Positions 38,233-46,410 of a stretch of 64,000 nt of DNA are shown here, one piece after another; position 1 is the first letter of the stretch; every line of letters begins with the position of its first letter. The notes under the pieces were generated by a model. The model made no database searches and had not been told where the DNA came from. It saw only the letters and a program-made list of their open reading frames with translations. The stretch is from Bacillus sp. Marseille-P3661 (GTDB lineage: Bacteria > Bacillota > Bacilli > Bacillales > Bacillaceae_J). The position numbers and the translations under genes are program-made. The stretch lies in assembly GCF_900240995.1 (NCBI RefSeq), contig NZ_LT965953.1, positions 1,261,303 to 1,325,302 of the forward strand. Direction: 5' to 3'.

Positions 38233-38572
38233 GGGAATCTTCCTTTCGAGGAATTAATTAATGATTTGAAGAGTAAAAATAGAAGGAATTTATTAAAGAA
38301 GATTGATAGGTGTAGCTGTAATGAGTTTTTATGATGCTGGAAAATAGTTAATCATCTTTTCCTAACAACCTTATATTTCGACAAAAACAGTTGTTATCCT
38401 TTAGAAAATCAATGCTATTTAAATATTTTTCTGAAAAACACTTGAATAACGAAAAAAGAACTATCGAAAAACAATTTACCCTCACAATTTTTCTCTTGTG
38501 AGGGTCTCATACAATTAATCTTTAGTTTTGGGGTTGTTCTTATTTTCTTAAGGTACTAACTTAACTGTTCCC
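38233..38572. other. 340-base gap without a gene
   Basis: The right part next to 38232 holds the ribosome site and leader of the family A gene, shared in sequence with the leaders of copies 2 and 3 (CTTCCTTTCGAGGA). A hairpin at 38478-38505 is listed separately. I see no further feature. Confidence 0.5.
38478..38505 (-). terminator. terminator of the SEC-C gene
   Basis: ACCCTCACAA pairs with TTGTGAGGGT over an 8-base loop, about 70 bases past the stop of the minus-strand gene at 38573. On the minus strand AAATTGTTTTTCG follows. Confidence 0.65.
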
Positions 38573-39793
38573 TTATCTCCCACAACATTTTTTATACTTC
38601 TTCCCACTTCCACAAGGGCATGGCTCATTTCTTCCTACCTTTACAACCTTTTGGGTTTCATTACTGTTAAGCTTAGATGGCAACGGTAGTAAATGTTCTC
38701 TCCCCTGTGCACTTAACTCTGTTGATGTATGACCTTTGAGAAACCATTCCCTAGTGTTATTCATTAGATGAATAGCTTTATCCATTAAAGCTTGGACAGT
38801 TTCCATACTTTCAAACTCAAATCTATTACTTAAAAACTGAAAAACATGATTAGGACTCTCACCAATTCTAGTAGCATAGACGCACTCTTCAACAATACTA
38901 TCCGCTTCCATAATATTAATTTCAAAATGGTTTGTTAGGAAATTGACTAATTGTGTATAGCTTTGATTCCTTTCAACGAATCCTGGTTCACCCGCTGTGA
39001 GAAGCTGTTGTTTTGTAAAAGGATAGAATGGTACATTTCCTCTCACTTTATGTTCCTGTTTCACTCTTTTCGGATCAAATACCCTTCTATTAGAGAAACC
39101 ATCTTCATCTATGTAAATTTCCTTACGATAAGTATTGGCATCTTGTATGACATTAACGCATTCTATGAAATCTATCTTTTCTTTTGTATATTTTTCTAAC
39201 ATATTAACTAATTGCGATCCACTTAGTGTTCCATAATAATACAATAGGCCGCATGTAAGTTTGATCCACTCTGTATTTCTTTTTACTGTCGCCCTTTCTA
39301 TTCCATTATTTTCCATAGCTATAATTGGCTCAATCAGTTCTACAGGTACAGCTAATATTTGTTTTCCTTCATATGTCCCTGTATAAATTAAACCAGTAGC
39401 ACGAAAATATTCGATTTGCTCAGGTTCAACATTGGATGCAGCGAATATCCCGCCATTATCGGCTATATTGGTTAGCAGTGTAAAACGTTCCTGATCCCAG
39501 AGAAGATAAATTTGCTCAAGGTACATTGGTATTCTTTCTTGCAACAATGCAATTAGCTCAGCTTTTTTCAAACTACTTGCATTTTTTATATTTAAACTTT
39601 TTCTTATTTCATCCAGTTCATATTTCGTAAATTTACTTAGTCCTTCATGCAGCGTAAAAGGAACTTTTATTTCACTCCAGTACTTTTTATTCCGTTTTTC
39701 CTCTTGCTCTCTTGAAAAATCTTTTAAACCTTCTAAAGCGCGTTTCAAACTTTTTTCTAATTCTTTATTTGCTGTGTTGCTCAATATATACAC
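38573..39793 (-). CDS. SEC-C motif protein with Rho-N/SAP-like domain
   Basis: 406 residues. Near residues 55-90 a '[18 protein letters not shown]' plus '[14 protein letters not shown]' segment looks like a SAP/Rho N-terminal helix-extended-loop-helix. The C-terminus [17 protein letters not shown] is a zinc-binding SEC-C motif (C-x-C-x8-C-C). The middle is helical and unassigned. SEC-C proteins of this type are common in accessory regions; function unknown. It lies between Rpn copy 1 and GerP-like genes. Confidence 0.75.
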   Translation of the reverse strand: MYILSNTANKELEKSLKRALEGLKDFSREQEEKRNKKYWSEIKVPFTLHEGLSKFTKYELDEIRKSLNIKNASSLKKAELIALLQERIPMYLEQIYLLWDQERFTLLTNIADNGGIFAASNVEPEQIEYFRATGLIYTGTYEGKQILAVPVELIEPIIAMENNGIERATVKRNTEWIKLTCGLLYYYGTLSGSQLVNMLEKYTKEKIDFIECVNVIQDANTYRKEIYIDEDGFSNRRVFDPKRVKQEHKVRGNVPFYPFTKQQLLTAGEPGFVERNQSYTQLVNFLTNHFEINIMEADSIVEECVYATRIGESPNHVFQFLSNRFEFESMETVQALMDKAIHLMNNTREWFLKGHTSTELSAQGREHLLPLPSKLNSNETQKVVKVGRNEPCPCGSGKKYKKCCGR

Positions 39794-39821
39794 CTACCCT
39801 CAATAAATCATTATAAATGAT

Positions 39822-40010
39822 AAAGTGCCACAGGGACAGGTTCACTGGCACAGATTATGTATTTTAACATTGAATGCGGCTATCTTAGAGTTGATGTAAG
39901 AGGAGTATGATTTAACCTAAGAAACGTGAGGAGGTTGTATTGTGGATAGGTCCACTGGCACATTGTTAACGGGCCTCAGGACCTGTCCCCGCGGCATACA
40001 AAAGTAACAA
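39822..40010. repeat. REP-like palindromic segments
   Basis: Two related units: GTGCCA...TGGCAC with an inner GGGACAGGTTCAC at 39827-39853, and GGTCCACTGGCAC...GGACCTGTCCCC at 39951-39990. Both carry the GGACAGG/CCTGTCC core found at the four family B repeats. No gene is visible between 39794 and 40063. Confidence 0.5.
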
Positions 40011-40063
40011 AACATCAATCCTCACATATAATATCCTGTATTGGTAATGAAAGGGTGAATCAC

Positions 40064-40306
40064 TTGAAAACTGGAAACCCTAATTTTTATATTTACAATT
40101 TTAAAATCAATTACATCACTGGAAATGCTTCGATTAACTTTGGCCAAATTAGTAACGAAAGATTTTTATTTAATTCTAATGATCAAGGCTCCCACTTAAC
40201 TATTGGTGATTCCTCTCCAACTACTTCCTCTATTCAAAATAAATTTTTAGGATTTGATAAGGATAATCCGAGTTCTAAAAATACTAACACAGATAGGCCA
40301 TATTAA
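40064..40306 (+). CDS. GerPA/GerPF-like spore germination protein
   Basis: 80 residues. 'FKINYITGNASINFG' is close to the FKINS-SGNAS-NFG start of small GerPA/GerPF-type proteins, and 'LTIGDSSP' corresponds to their GD(F) motif. The family affects germinant access through the spore coat. TTG 40064 is chosen because AAAGGG lies 8 bases upstream; a GTG at 40055 overlaps that site. A second paralogue follows after 12 bases. Confidence 0.6.
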   Translation: MKTGNPNFYIYNFKINYITGNASINFGQISNERFLFNSNDQGSHLTIGDSSPTTSSIQNKFLGFDKDNPSSKNTNTDRPY

Positions 40307-40318
40307 GGAGGTTGGAAC

Positions 40319-40561
40319 GTGGCTGGCGCTTTCTTTTTTAATACACAAGGTGTAAAAATCAACAATATATCGGGAAATGCGTCTATTAACTCTGGTGAAG
40401 CTAATCTTAGCGGTAATGGAATTGACCAAAAAAATATAGGGATTGCATTCTCGATTGGAGACTTTTCACCTGTGTTTAATCAACAAATTAACAGATATGT
40501 TGACCCTGACTTCAGTGACTTCAACGAAGGGGCAAGTCCATCAAACGCTCAACAAATCTAA
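40319..40561 (+). CDS. GerPA/GerPF-like spore germination protein, second copy
   Basis: 80 residues, GTG start after AAGGAGG. 'VKINNISGNASINSGEANLS' and 'FSIGDFSPVFNQQINRYVDPD' show the GerPF pattern, including the DPD near the end. It shares the SGNASIN motif with its upstream neighbour, so the two arose by tandem duplication. The large gerPABCDEF operon is not here; such scattered copies are common in spore formers. Confidence 0.65.
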   Translation: MAGAFFFNTQGVKINNISGNASINSGEANLSGNGIDQKNIGIAFSIGDFSPVFNQQINRYVDPDFSDFNEGASPSNAQQI

Positions 40562-40565
40562 TTTA

Positions 40566-40585
40566 AGCGGATTCTTCTGGAATCC
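40566..40585 (+). terminator. short hairpin after the GerP-like pair
   Basis: CGGATTC-TTCTG-GAATCCG, immediately after the stop codon; no T run. The remaining 200 bases to guaC show no clear riboswitch. Confidence 0.4.
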
Positions 40586-40785
40586 GTGCGCTATACATAA
40601 CAAACGGTACGTAATTCATTGTCCAATGGAATCAACTCTCCCCTATGTCTCTCAATGCTCTAATGATTCACCTCTACCTCAATTACTACAATCCATGTAT
40701 AAGAGCTATAGAAACCGAAAAACCTATGTTTGCATCGTTTTTATTTTTATTCAACTAACTATGGTGTTTATGGAGGAAGGTAATG

Positions 40786-41769
40786 ATGGAAAATGTATTT
40801 GATTATGAAGATATTCAATTGATTCCGGCTAAAAGTGTGGTTAAAAGCCGATCTGAATGTGATACGACTGTCACCTTTGGGAACCATTCCTTTAAGTTGC
40901 CTGTGGTACCCGCAAATATGCAGACCATTATAGACGAGAAAATTGCCATTTTCTTAGCAGAAAATGGTTATTTCTATATTATGCATCGTTTTGAACCTGA
41001 GAAAAGACTAGACTTTATTAAAGATATGCAATCACGTGGGTTATACGCATCCATTAGTGTAGGAGTAAAAGAAGAAGAGTATAAGTTTATTCAACAATTA
41101 TCATATGAACAGATTGCGCCAGAATACATTACGATTGATATCGCACATGGTCATTCAAATGCTGTTATAGAGATGATTCAGCATATTAAGAAATACATAC
41201 CGCAGAGTTTTGTGATTGCAGGAAATGTTGGAACTCCAGAAGCTGTAAGAGAACTCGAGAATGCTGGTGCTGATGCAACGAAAGTAGGCATTGGTCCCGG
41301 CAAAGTATGTATTACGAAGATAAAGACCGGATTTGGAACTGGAGGCTGGCAATTAGCCGCATTACGTTGGTGTGCCAAAGCAGCAAGTAAGCCGATTATT
41401 GCTGATGGAGGCATTCGTACTCACGGTGATATTGCAAAATCCATTCGATTTGGTGCAACGATGGTAATGATAGGTTCTCTATTTGCAGGACATGAAGAAT
41501 CTCCTGGAGAAACTTGCGAGAAAGATGGTAAACGCTATAAAGAATATTTTGGATCAGCCTCAGAATTTCAAAAAGGTGAAAAGAAAAATGTAGAAGGCAA
41601 GAGAATGTTAGTGGAGCACAAAGGTTCCTTAAATGATACTTTAATTGAAATGGAGCAAGATCTTCAATCCTCCATTTCTTATGCAGGCGGAAACAAATTA
41701 GATGCAATCCGTCACGTCGATTATGTCATCGTTAAAAATTCAATCTTTAACGGAGATCGAGTATATTAG
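40786..41769 (+). CDS. guaC: GMP reductase
   Basis: 327 residues; NADPH-dependent deamination of GMP to IMP, returning guanine nucleotides to the pool. The IMPDH/GMPR TIM barrel has the catalytic cysteine in [40 protein letters not shown] and [13 protein letters not shown]. It lacks CBS domains as expected. ATG 40786 ([12 protein letters not shown]) matches B. subtilis GuaC and follows GGAGGAAGG; ATG 40783 is an alternative. An ordinary core gene set inside the Rpn island. Confidence 0.94.
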   Translation: MENVFDYEDIQLIPAKSVVKSRSECDTTVTFGNHSFKLPVVPANMQTIIDEKIAIFLAENGYFYIMHRFEPEKRLDFIKDMQSRGLYASISVGVKEEEYKFIQQLSYEQIAPEYITIDIAHGHSNAVIEMIQHIKKYIPQSFVIAGNVGTPEAVRELENAGADATKVGIGPGKVCITKIKTGFGTGGWQLAALRWCAKAASKPIIADGGIRTHGDIAKSIRFGATMVMIGSLFAGHEESPGETCEKDGKRYKEYFGSASEFQKGEKKNVEGKRMLVEHKGSLNDTLIEMEQDLQSSISYAGGNKLDAIRHVDYVIVKNSIFNGDRVY

Positions 41770-41822
41770 TGGTCCATAGGGACAGGTCCGTTGACCTGGT
41801 CTAAAAAGCCAGGTCTACATTG
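41770..41822. repeat. family B 3' repeat, copy 1
   Basis: GGGACAGGTCCGTTGACCTGG with the stem GACCTGG...CCAGGT(C); it abuts the end of the family B fragment at 41815. The same 53-base unit occurs at 43770, 45470 and 46354. Confidence 0.75.
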
Positions 41823-42123
41823 ATTTTTTAATAGTATTTATTTCGTCTTCTGTTAAGTTCGTTGCCTTAGAAATAATCTCGATACTAGCATTTAACTCCA
41901 ATAGATTTTTAACAAACTCTATAGTTCTTTGTTTTTCACCTTCTGCTTTTCCTTCCGCTTTTCCCTCAACTCTTCCTTCTTCTTGCCCTAACTTTTTGTA
42001 ATACCTTGCAAACGATGTATCGTCTAATGAAAGTCCCATGGTTAAATTCTCCTTTTCGATTAAAGGTTTCAACTGTTGAACCAATGCCACATTTTTATCT
42101 TCCGGTAACTTCAGGATATTACT
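41815..42123 (-). pseudogene. Rpn-like nuclease family B, C-terminal fragment
   Basis: The minus frame encodes the last about 100 residues of family B: 'ILKLPEDKNVALVQQLKPLI', then 'LSLDDTSFARYYKKLGQEEG', a VEGKAEGKAEGE repeat and the final 'LTEDEINTIKKSM'. Homology stops near 42123 and the nuclease core is absent. The internal ribosome site AAAAGGAGA and ATG at 42039 are intact, so a 74-residue product (41815-42039) can still be made. Confidence 0.75.
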
Positions 42124-42194
42124 GTTTGTCGGACTAACGAACCTCTCTCCGTGTAGTACGTTGTTAGTATACTGGTATCACACCAATATAAGGG

Positions 42195-42284
42195 TAAAAT
42201 TGATGAGAGTTCTTTTAGATAACAAATAAGAAGATGCAACGTGAATATATTCAGAGACTGTTAATATTTATAGATCATCAATGT
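42195..42284 (+). pseudogene. inverted internal fragment of Rpn family B
   Basis: About 90 bases match, on the plus strand, the family B segment encoding 'KLMRILLEGKITNKKMQREY' and 'IQRLLIFID'. The fragment carries an 8-base deletion after the LL codons that shifts the frame. It lies upstream of, and inverted to, the C-terminal fragment at 41815-42123, so this copy was broken by an internal inversion. Confidence 0.65.
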
Positions 42285-42322
42285 ACCTGTCATCCAGCAC
42301 ATGATGATAGCCATTAGTAACT

Positions 42323-43243
42323 TTAACTTCGCAATTGTCGTATCTCTTCCTCACTTAACTCTGTAATTTTCACAATAAATGAAATATCTAAACTTTCCTC
42401 AAGCATTTTAAGGGCTATTTTTCGTTGTCCTTCTTTCAATCCTTCTTTGATTCCTTCCTTTTTCCCTTCTCTTCTCTCACCTTCAAGATTACTCAAAAGA
42501 TCCCGCAGTTCTTTTGCCTTTGTTTCGTAAAGTATACGGTTTTCCTTGTTTGCACTTAGTGTTTCCCATTCAATGAGCGCTTCTCGTACCTGTTCCTTAT
42601 CCATCGCCCATTCCTCCAATTCAGATAATAACTCTTCATTTATCTTTTTCTTACGATAGTCAGACGCTAATAGCATCATCAACCATGGTAATTCATTATT
42701 TTTTTCTTCTAGTTTCTTGATTTGCCGTCGATATTTTCTCCATTGTACCATGAATGTACTTAAATCAAATACATGGAATTCAAGATAATCAGACCATAGA
42801 AAGTGGTCTGTATCTTCTTTTATATGAAAAGTAGTATGGAATAAGTCTGTTTCGGAAGGAAAAAGCGGATAATTTAGGATGGCGATCATGATGGTAGGCT
42901 TTAACATCGTGTAGGGCTGTCCAGAGTGGATAGAGGAAGAGTAGGTTTTAGCCCAGTAATATAGAATACGTTCTGGCATGTCATGCTGATTCACAACCTG
43001 AACCTCAACATTAATTCTTTCACCCGCTGCAGTTAAAACTAAAAAATCAAGTCGGACAGATTTTCCATCTTCCGTGTCCTTAACAATTCCAGTATTTTCA
43101 AATGTTAAATCCGTAATCTTTGAATCATCGTTTCTTCCTAGTAAGTCATTTAAAAATGCAATGGTAATATGCTTCCGGTTGGGTTGTCCAAACAATTGTT
43201 TAAACATAAAATCAAGCTTTAAATCAAGATATTCTCTTGTCAA
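42323..43243 (-). CDS. Rpn-like PD-(D/E)XK nuclease, family A copy 2
   Basis: 306 residues, closely similar to copy 1 over the whole length: Asp in VRLDFLV and Glu/Gln in NVEVQV form the nuclease site; the tail has EGKKEGIKEGLKEGQ and ends LSEEEIRQLRS. The start codon is TTG (copy 1 has ATG) at the same place, preceded by GAAAGGAAG. An internal GGAGG then ATG at 42604 could yield a 93-residue C-terminal protein. Apparently intact. Confidence 0.83.
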   Translation of the reverse strand: MTREYLDLKLDFMFKQLFGQPNRKHITIAFLNDLLGRNDDSKITDLTFENTGIVKDTEDGKSVRLDFLVLTAAGERINVEVQVVNQHDMPERILYYWAKTYSSSIHSGQPYTMLKPTIMIAILNYPLFPSETDLFHTTFHIKEDTDHFLWSDYLEFHVFDLSTFMVQWRKYRRQIKKLEEKNNELPWLMMLLASDYRKKKINEELLSELEEWAMDKEQVREALIEWETLSANKENRILYETKAKELRDLLSNLEGERREGKKEGIKEGLKEGQRKIALKMLEESLDISFIVKITELSEEEIRQLRS

Positions 43244-43408
43244 TGGAGATCTTCCTTTCGAGGATATGGTATTAATTTGAAAATTAGATGAGATAAATGT
43301 TAGAAGGTTGGCTGATGAGATGTTAAGAATTAGTAAGCTTTTGCATTACCATGCTGCTTTGTTGAAGTGATATAATTAAAAAAAACTTAAAAAATGGAGG
43401 ATTATACC

Positions 43409-43771
43409 ATGTTTAAAAGTGGTAGTGTGACAATTGTAGTAGATGACTTAAAAAAGGAAGAACAATTTTACGTGGAAACTCTGGGATTAAAGGTTCAATT
43501 TCAAGTAGAAGGGCATTTGGTTCAGATTGCAGCACCGGGGCTGACTATTGGGCTGGTACGTCCTCGTGAAGGACAAGAATCTCATCCGGCAAAATCAGGA
43601 AACGTTCATATTGGATTGGAAGTACAAGAAATAGAGCAAGCAATCGAATTGCTCAAATCCCGTAGTGTTGAATTCCAGCCTATCATGGAAGAAGAAGCTA
43701 CCAGAATCGCATACTTTAGTGATCCTGAAGGTAATCCCCTTTACTTAATTGAGCTAAAGTCCCGACCATAG
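43409..43771 (+). CDS. VOC-family (glyoxalase/dioxygenase fold) protein
   Basis: 120 residues: two beta-alpha-beta3 modules, 'GSVTIVVDDLKKEEQFYVETLGLKV' (in two parts, residues 4-28) and 'IGLEVQEIEQAIELLKSRSVEF', ending YFSDPEGNPLYLIEL. The VOC metal glutamates/histidines are only partly present. It resembles bleomycin-resistance/glyoxalase-like proteins; the substrate is unknown. ATG 43409 follows TGGAGG; the ATG at 43394 lies before that site. Its stop touches the repeat at 43770. Confidence 0.85.
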   Translation: MFKSGSVTIVVDDLKKEEQFYVETLGLKVQFQVEGHLVQIAAPGLTIGLVRPREGQESHPAKSGNVHIGLEVQEIEQAIELLKSRSVEFQPIMEEEATRIAYFSDPEGNPLYLIELKSRP

Positions 43772-43822
43772 GACCAGAGGGACAGGTCCGTTGACCTGGT
43801 CTAAAAAGCCAGGTCCTACATT
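43770..43822. repeat. family B 3' repeat, copy 2
   Basis: GGACCAGAGGGACAGGTCCG and the stem GACCTGG/CCAGGTC; directly joined to the stop of the full-length family B gene. Confidence 0.75.
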
Positions 43823-44076
43823 GATTTTCTAATAGCATTTACTTCAGTTTCAGTTAAGTTCGTTGCCTTACAAATAGCTTCAATGCTAATATTTAAGTTC
43901 AATAAATTCCTAACAATCTCTATAGTTCTTTGTTTTTCTCCTTCTGCTTTTCCTTCAGCCTTTCCCTCGGCTTTTCCTTCTGCTTTTCCTTCAGCTTTTC
44001 CTTCGGCTCTTCCTTCTTCTTGCCCTAACTTTTTGTAATACTTTGCAAACGACGTATCATCAAATGATAAACCCAC
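43816..44076 (-). CDS. candidate intragenic C-terminal product of family B
   Basis: Inside the full-length family B gene, AAAAGGAGG (44085-44093 region) is spaced 8 bases from the in-frame GTG at 44074-44076. The product of 86 residues starts at GLSFDDTSFAKYYKK and keeps the EGK repeats and the last helices. In degraded copies the equivalent codon is ATG. Known Rpn loci make such short forms that inhibit the nuclease; here it is a prediction from signals only. Confidence 0.5.
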   Translation of the reverse strand: MGLSFDDTSFAKYYKKLGQEEGRAEGKAEGKAEGKAEGKAEGKAEGEKQRTIEIVRNLLNLNISIEAICKATNLTETEVNAIRKSM

Positions 44077-44808
44077 AGCTAAGTCCTCCTTTTCAATTAA
44101 AGGTTTCAGTTGTTGAACTATGGCTAAATCTTTATCCTCTGGTAATTTCATAATATGATCAATAAATATCAATAATTTCTGGAGAGATAAACGTTCTTTC
44201 TTCTTATCAGTTATTTTACCTTCTAAGAGGATTCTCATCAATTTTAGCTTATATTGAAATACTATATTTTCATTTTTCTTGGATTTTATGAGATATAAAC
44301 CAGCTAATACTGCCAAAGCAAAGGGATTGTTTGATTGAAGTAGATCCGATTCGGATTGAGAGGCAATTCGATACGTGTCATATTGATAAGTGAGCCTAGT
44401 GTTAAAAAAATTATAATTATATTCATTCAGATTATAGCTTGAATCCTTGTCGGTAAACAAGGCAAGGGCATATATCTTCTGATCATACATATCCATGATT
44501 CGATAAAAATATTGAAACATCCGTTTGGGAAATAATGCTTTGTATCCTCCCTGGACTTCTACATGAACAAACACCCACTGTTCTTTACCCGTTTTTAGAT
44601 GTAATTTTACCAATTTGTCAGCAACACGCTTATTACTTTCTGATTCTGGAAGAATAGTATGTAGTTCTTGCTCGAGGAATTGTGGCGGAATAGAAAAATC
44701 AACTTGTTCATACAAATCTGGTGAAAAAAACAAAAAAAATTCTTCAAACAGCTCTGTTATAACATCTTTCCATAATTGATCATAATCTGCAGTACTCACA
44801 TAGATCAA
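43816..44808 (-). CDS. Rpn-like nuclease, family B, full-length copy
   Basis: 330 residues. Asp64 in VADKLVKLHLK and Glu84/Gln86 in FVHVEVQGG give a PD-(D/E)XK site as in RpnC/DUF4351-type proteins; 'FPKRMFQYFYRIMDMYD' follows. Near residues 263-290 there is a run of (A)EGK repeats (six units) and then a C-terminal helix pair ending LTETEVNAIRKSM. An internal AAAAGGAGG lies 8 bases before GTG at 44076, in frame, and would give an 86-residue C-terminal product. The only apparently intact family B gene here. Confidence 0.8.
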   Translation of the reverse strand: MIYVSTADYDQLWKDVITELFEEFFLFFSPDLYEQVDFSIPPQFLEQELHTILPESESNKRVADKLVKLHLKTGKEQWVFVHVEVQGGYKALFPKRMFQYFYRIMDMYDQKIYALALFTDKDSSYNLNEYNYNFFNTRLTYQYDTYRIASQSESDLLQSNNPFALAVLAGLYLIKSKKNENIVFQYKLKLMRILLEGKITDKKKERLSLQKLLIFIDHIMKLPEDKDLAIVQQLKPLIEKEDLAVGLSFDDTSFAKYYKKLGQEEGRAEGKAEGKAEGKAEGKAEGKAEGEKQRTIEIVRNLLNLNISIEAICKATNLTETEVNAIRKSM

Positions 44809-44986
44809 ACCACCTTTCTAGATTTTTCATTATCATTTATCTTTATAATTCGACATTAGTTAATCATAACCTCCTATCATCGTTGATAAAAAATTAGTTT
44901 ATTAAATACAAGGATCCAACCCGGAAACTTACACATTTTCTTATACTTTAATCCCTTAACAAAGTTAAACTTTCTTAAGTGCAAAA

Positions 44987-45013
44987 AAAAGGACTCTAAT
45001 CTAGAGTCCTTTT
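44987..45013 (-). terminator. terminator of the cold-shock gene
   Basis: AAAAGGACTCTA pairs with TAGAGTCCTTTT; on the minus strand eight T residues follow. It lies 5 bases after the csp stop. Confidence 0.85.
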
Positions 45014-45018
45014 AATAC

Positions 45019-45219
45019 TTATGCTTTATTTACGTTTGTAGCTTGAAGTCCACGTTGACCTTGTTCAGTGTCAAAAGTAACTTTTTGGCCTTCGTCTAAT
45101 GATTTAAATCCTTCGCCTTGGATAGCTGAGAAATGTACGAATACATCTTCTCCACCTTCAATTTCAATAAATCCGAAACCTTTTTCTGCGTTAAACCATT
45201 TTACTGTACCTTGTTGCAT
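45019..45219 (-). CDS. cold-shock protein (CspA/CspB type)
   Basis: 66 residues: [20 protein letters not shown] with the RNP1 motif KGFGFI and RNP2 VFVHFS, then the [17 protein letters not shown] core. Single-stranded RNA/DNA binding chaperone. ATG 45219 follows AGGAGGAAAC; longer in-frame starts lie in what is probably the 5' untranslated leader typical of csp genes. Which csp paralogue this is cannot be told. Confidence 0.93.
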   Translation of the reverse strand: MQQGTVKWFNAEKGFGFIEIEGGEDVFVHFSAIQGEGFKSLDEGQKVTFDTEQGQRGLQATNVNKA

Positions 45220-45469
45220 GCTTGTTTCCTCCTGGGTGGATATATTCCACATTTTATTACTATAGTTGCTCAATTAGATATCAAAGGCGAAAAGTTTAAA
45301 TACTTACTCTTTCCTTACAGACTCGAACAAAAATAATTCTTTCTTATCATAACAAATAAAACTCATAATAGCAAATACTATTTCTTTAAAATTATTTCAG
45401 AGCTACAAATTAATGCAAGTTTGCTAGTTCTGTTTCATTTTCCCCCCTCAACTTAAAAAATATAATCCT

Positions 45470-45523
45470 GTGGACCATAGGGACAGGTCCGTTGACCTGG
45501 TCTAAAAAGCCAAGTCCTACATT
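45470..45523. repeat. family B 3' repeat, copy 3
   Basis: GTGGACCATAGGGACAGGTC and the GACCTGG stem are present; the last arm reads CCAAGTCC, one change from the others. Confidence 0.7.
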
Positions 45524-45585
45524 CCTTTTGTTTATTGCATTTACTTCGTCTTCTGTTAAGCTCGTTGCCATACAAATAACTAAGA
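45524..45585 (-). pseudogene. Rpn family B, terminal relic
   Basis: Only the last about 18 codons of family B remain (minus frame 'MATSLTEDEVNAINKR'), attached to the 3' repeat; the stop codon is lost and homology ends near 45585. Confidence 0.65.
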
Positions 45586-46069
45586 TATGGTCTCAGATGA
45601 TAATCGTTCAATTGTTCTTCCACTAACTCTCCCTTTAAGAATATCTTTCACAATCTTTTTTTGCTATGTCCAATCCGGCCATTGCCGCCTATTTCACATA
45701 TCTTATTTGGGTTTTGGAAAGCATAAAACAAAAGGAAGGATTGTTTTCTTGTTTCAAAACCTTAACGAAAGTGCATTCAAAAGTACCTTCTCTATATATA
45801 CTTCACCAATACCTAAAAAGAATCTAAAAATAACAAAATCGGAGGTATTTTCCTTTGGGGATTTTTAGGAAAACAAAAACAACAAACACTTTAACCGCTG
45901 CGGAAACATCCGCACTATGGTTTCAGTATCAGGGCGATAGTATGGCAATATGTGTGTACAAATAATTAAAGGCTGTTTTCTAAAAGAGTGTTGCTTTTGA
46001 AGAAAGGAATATATTGACATCAGATAGAATAGTATGTTAAGTAGTCTATTCAAAGGAGTGATTTGTGTA
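45586..46069. other. 484-base gap without a convincing gene
   Basis: Open frames exist on both strands but none has a ribosome site or recognisable sequence. A small palindrome TGCGGA...TCCGCA lies near 45899-45914. Possibly eroded insertion-element DNA. Confidence 0.4.
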
Positions 46070-46282
46070 ATGGCTTATGTTTCTACCTTACTCATAATTG
46101 CTGTAATCGGATATATTTGTTACAGAATGTTTAAAAGAAAATCAATACCTTCTAATAGATATACACCATTCGATGAAATAACAATGAGTAATAAAAATGA
46201 TGTAAATCAAGATGCACCAATACAGGATACAAAACATCACATCCAATACGAAGAGAGAACAGATAACGATAAGACCGTTTAA
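46070..46282 (+). CDS. small single-span membrane protein (DUF3951-like)
   Basis: 70 residues: one N-terminal membrane helix (MAYVSTLLIIAVIGYICYRM) then a basic stretch and 'SNRYTPFDEITMS', similar to the TPFD-I motif of DUF3951 proteins, with an acidic tail. ATG 46070 follows AAAGGAG by 12 bases. A terminator overlaps the stop. Function unknown. Confidence 0.6.
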   Translation: MAYVSTLLIIAVIGYICYRMFKRKSIPSNRYTPFDEITMSNKNDVNQDAPIQDTKHHIQYEERTDNDKTV

Positions 46283-46297
46283 TTAGCGGTCTTTTTT
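46271..46297 (+). terminator. intrinsic terminator
   Basis: AAGACCG pairs with CGGTCTT, followed by TTTTT; overlaps the end of the small membrane protein gene. Confidence 0.8.
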
Positions 46298-46353
46298 ACG
46301 TTCTCCTTATCATTTCAACTATCAAAAAACATGATTTTGGGCACGCTGAAATA

Positions 46354-46410
46354 AGTGGACCAGAGGGACAGGTCCGTTGACCTGGTCTAAAAACCCAGGT
46401 CCTACATTGA
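46354..46410. repeat. family B 3' repeat, copy 4
   Basis: GGACCAGAGGGACAGGTCCG with GACCTGG and CCAGGTCC; joined to the stop of the family B pseudogene at 46402. Confidence 0.75.

Noticed and set aside
40562-40785. Possible purine riboswitch ahead of guaC
   Set aside because: No P1 stem or conserved purine-aptamer loops could be found by eye.
45587-46053. Open frames on both strands in the gap left of the small membrane protein
   Set aside because: No start signals, no recognisable sequence, cysteine/phenylalanine-rich translation typical of non-coding AT-rich DNA.
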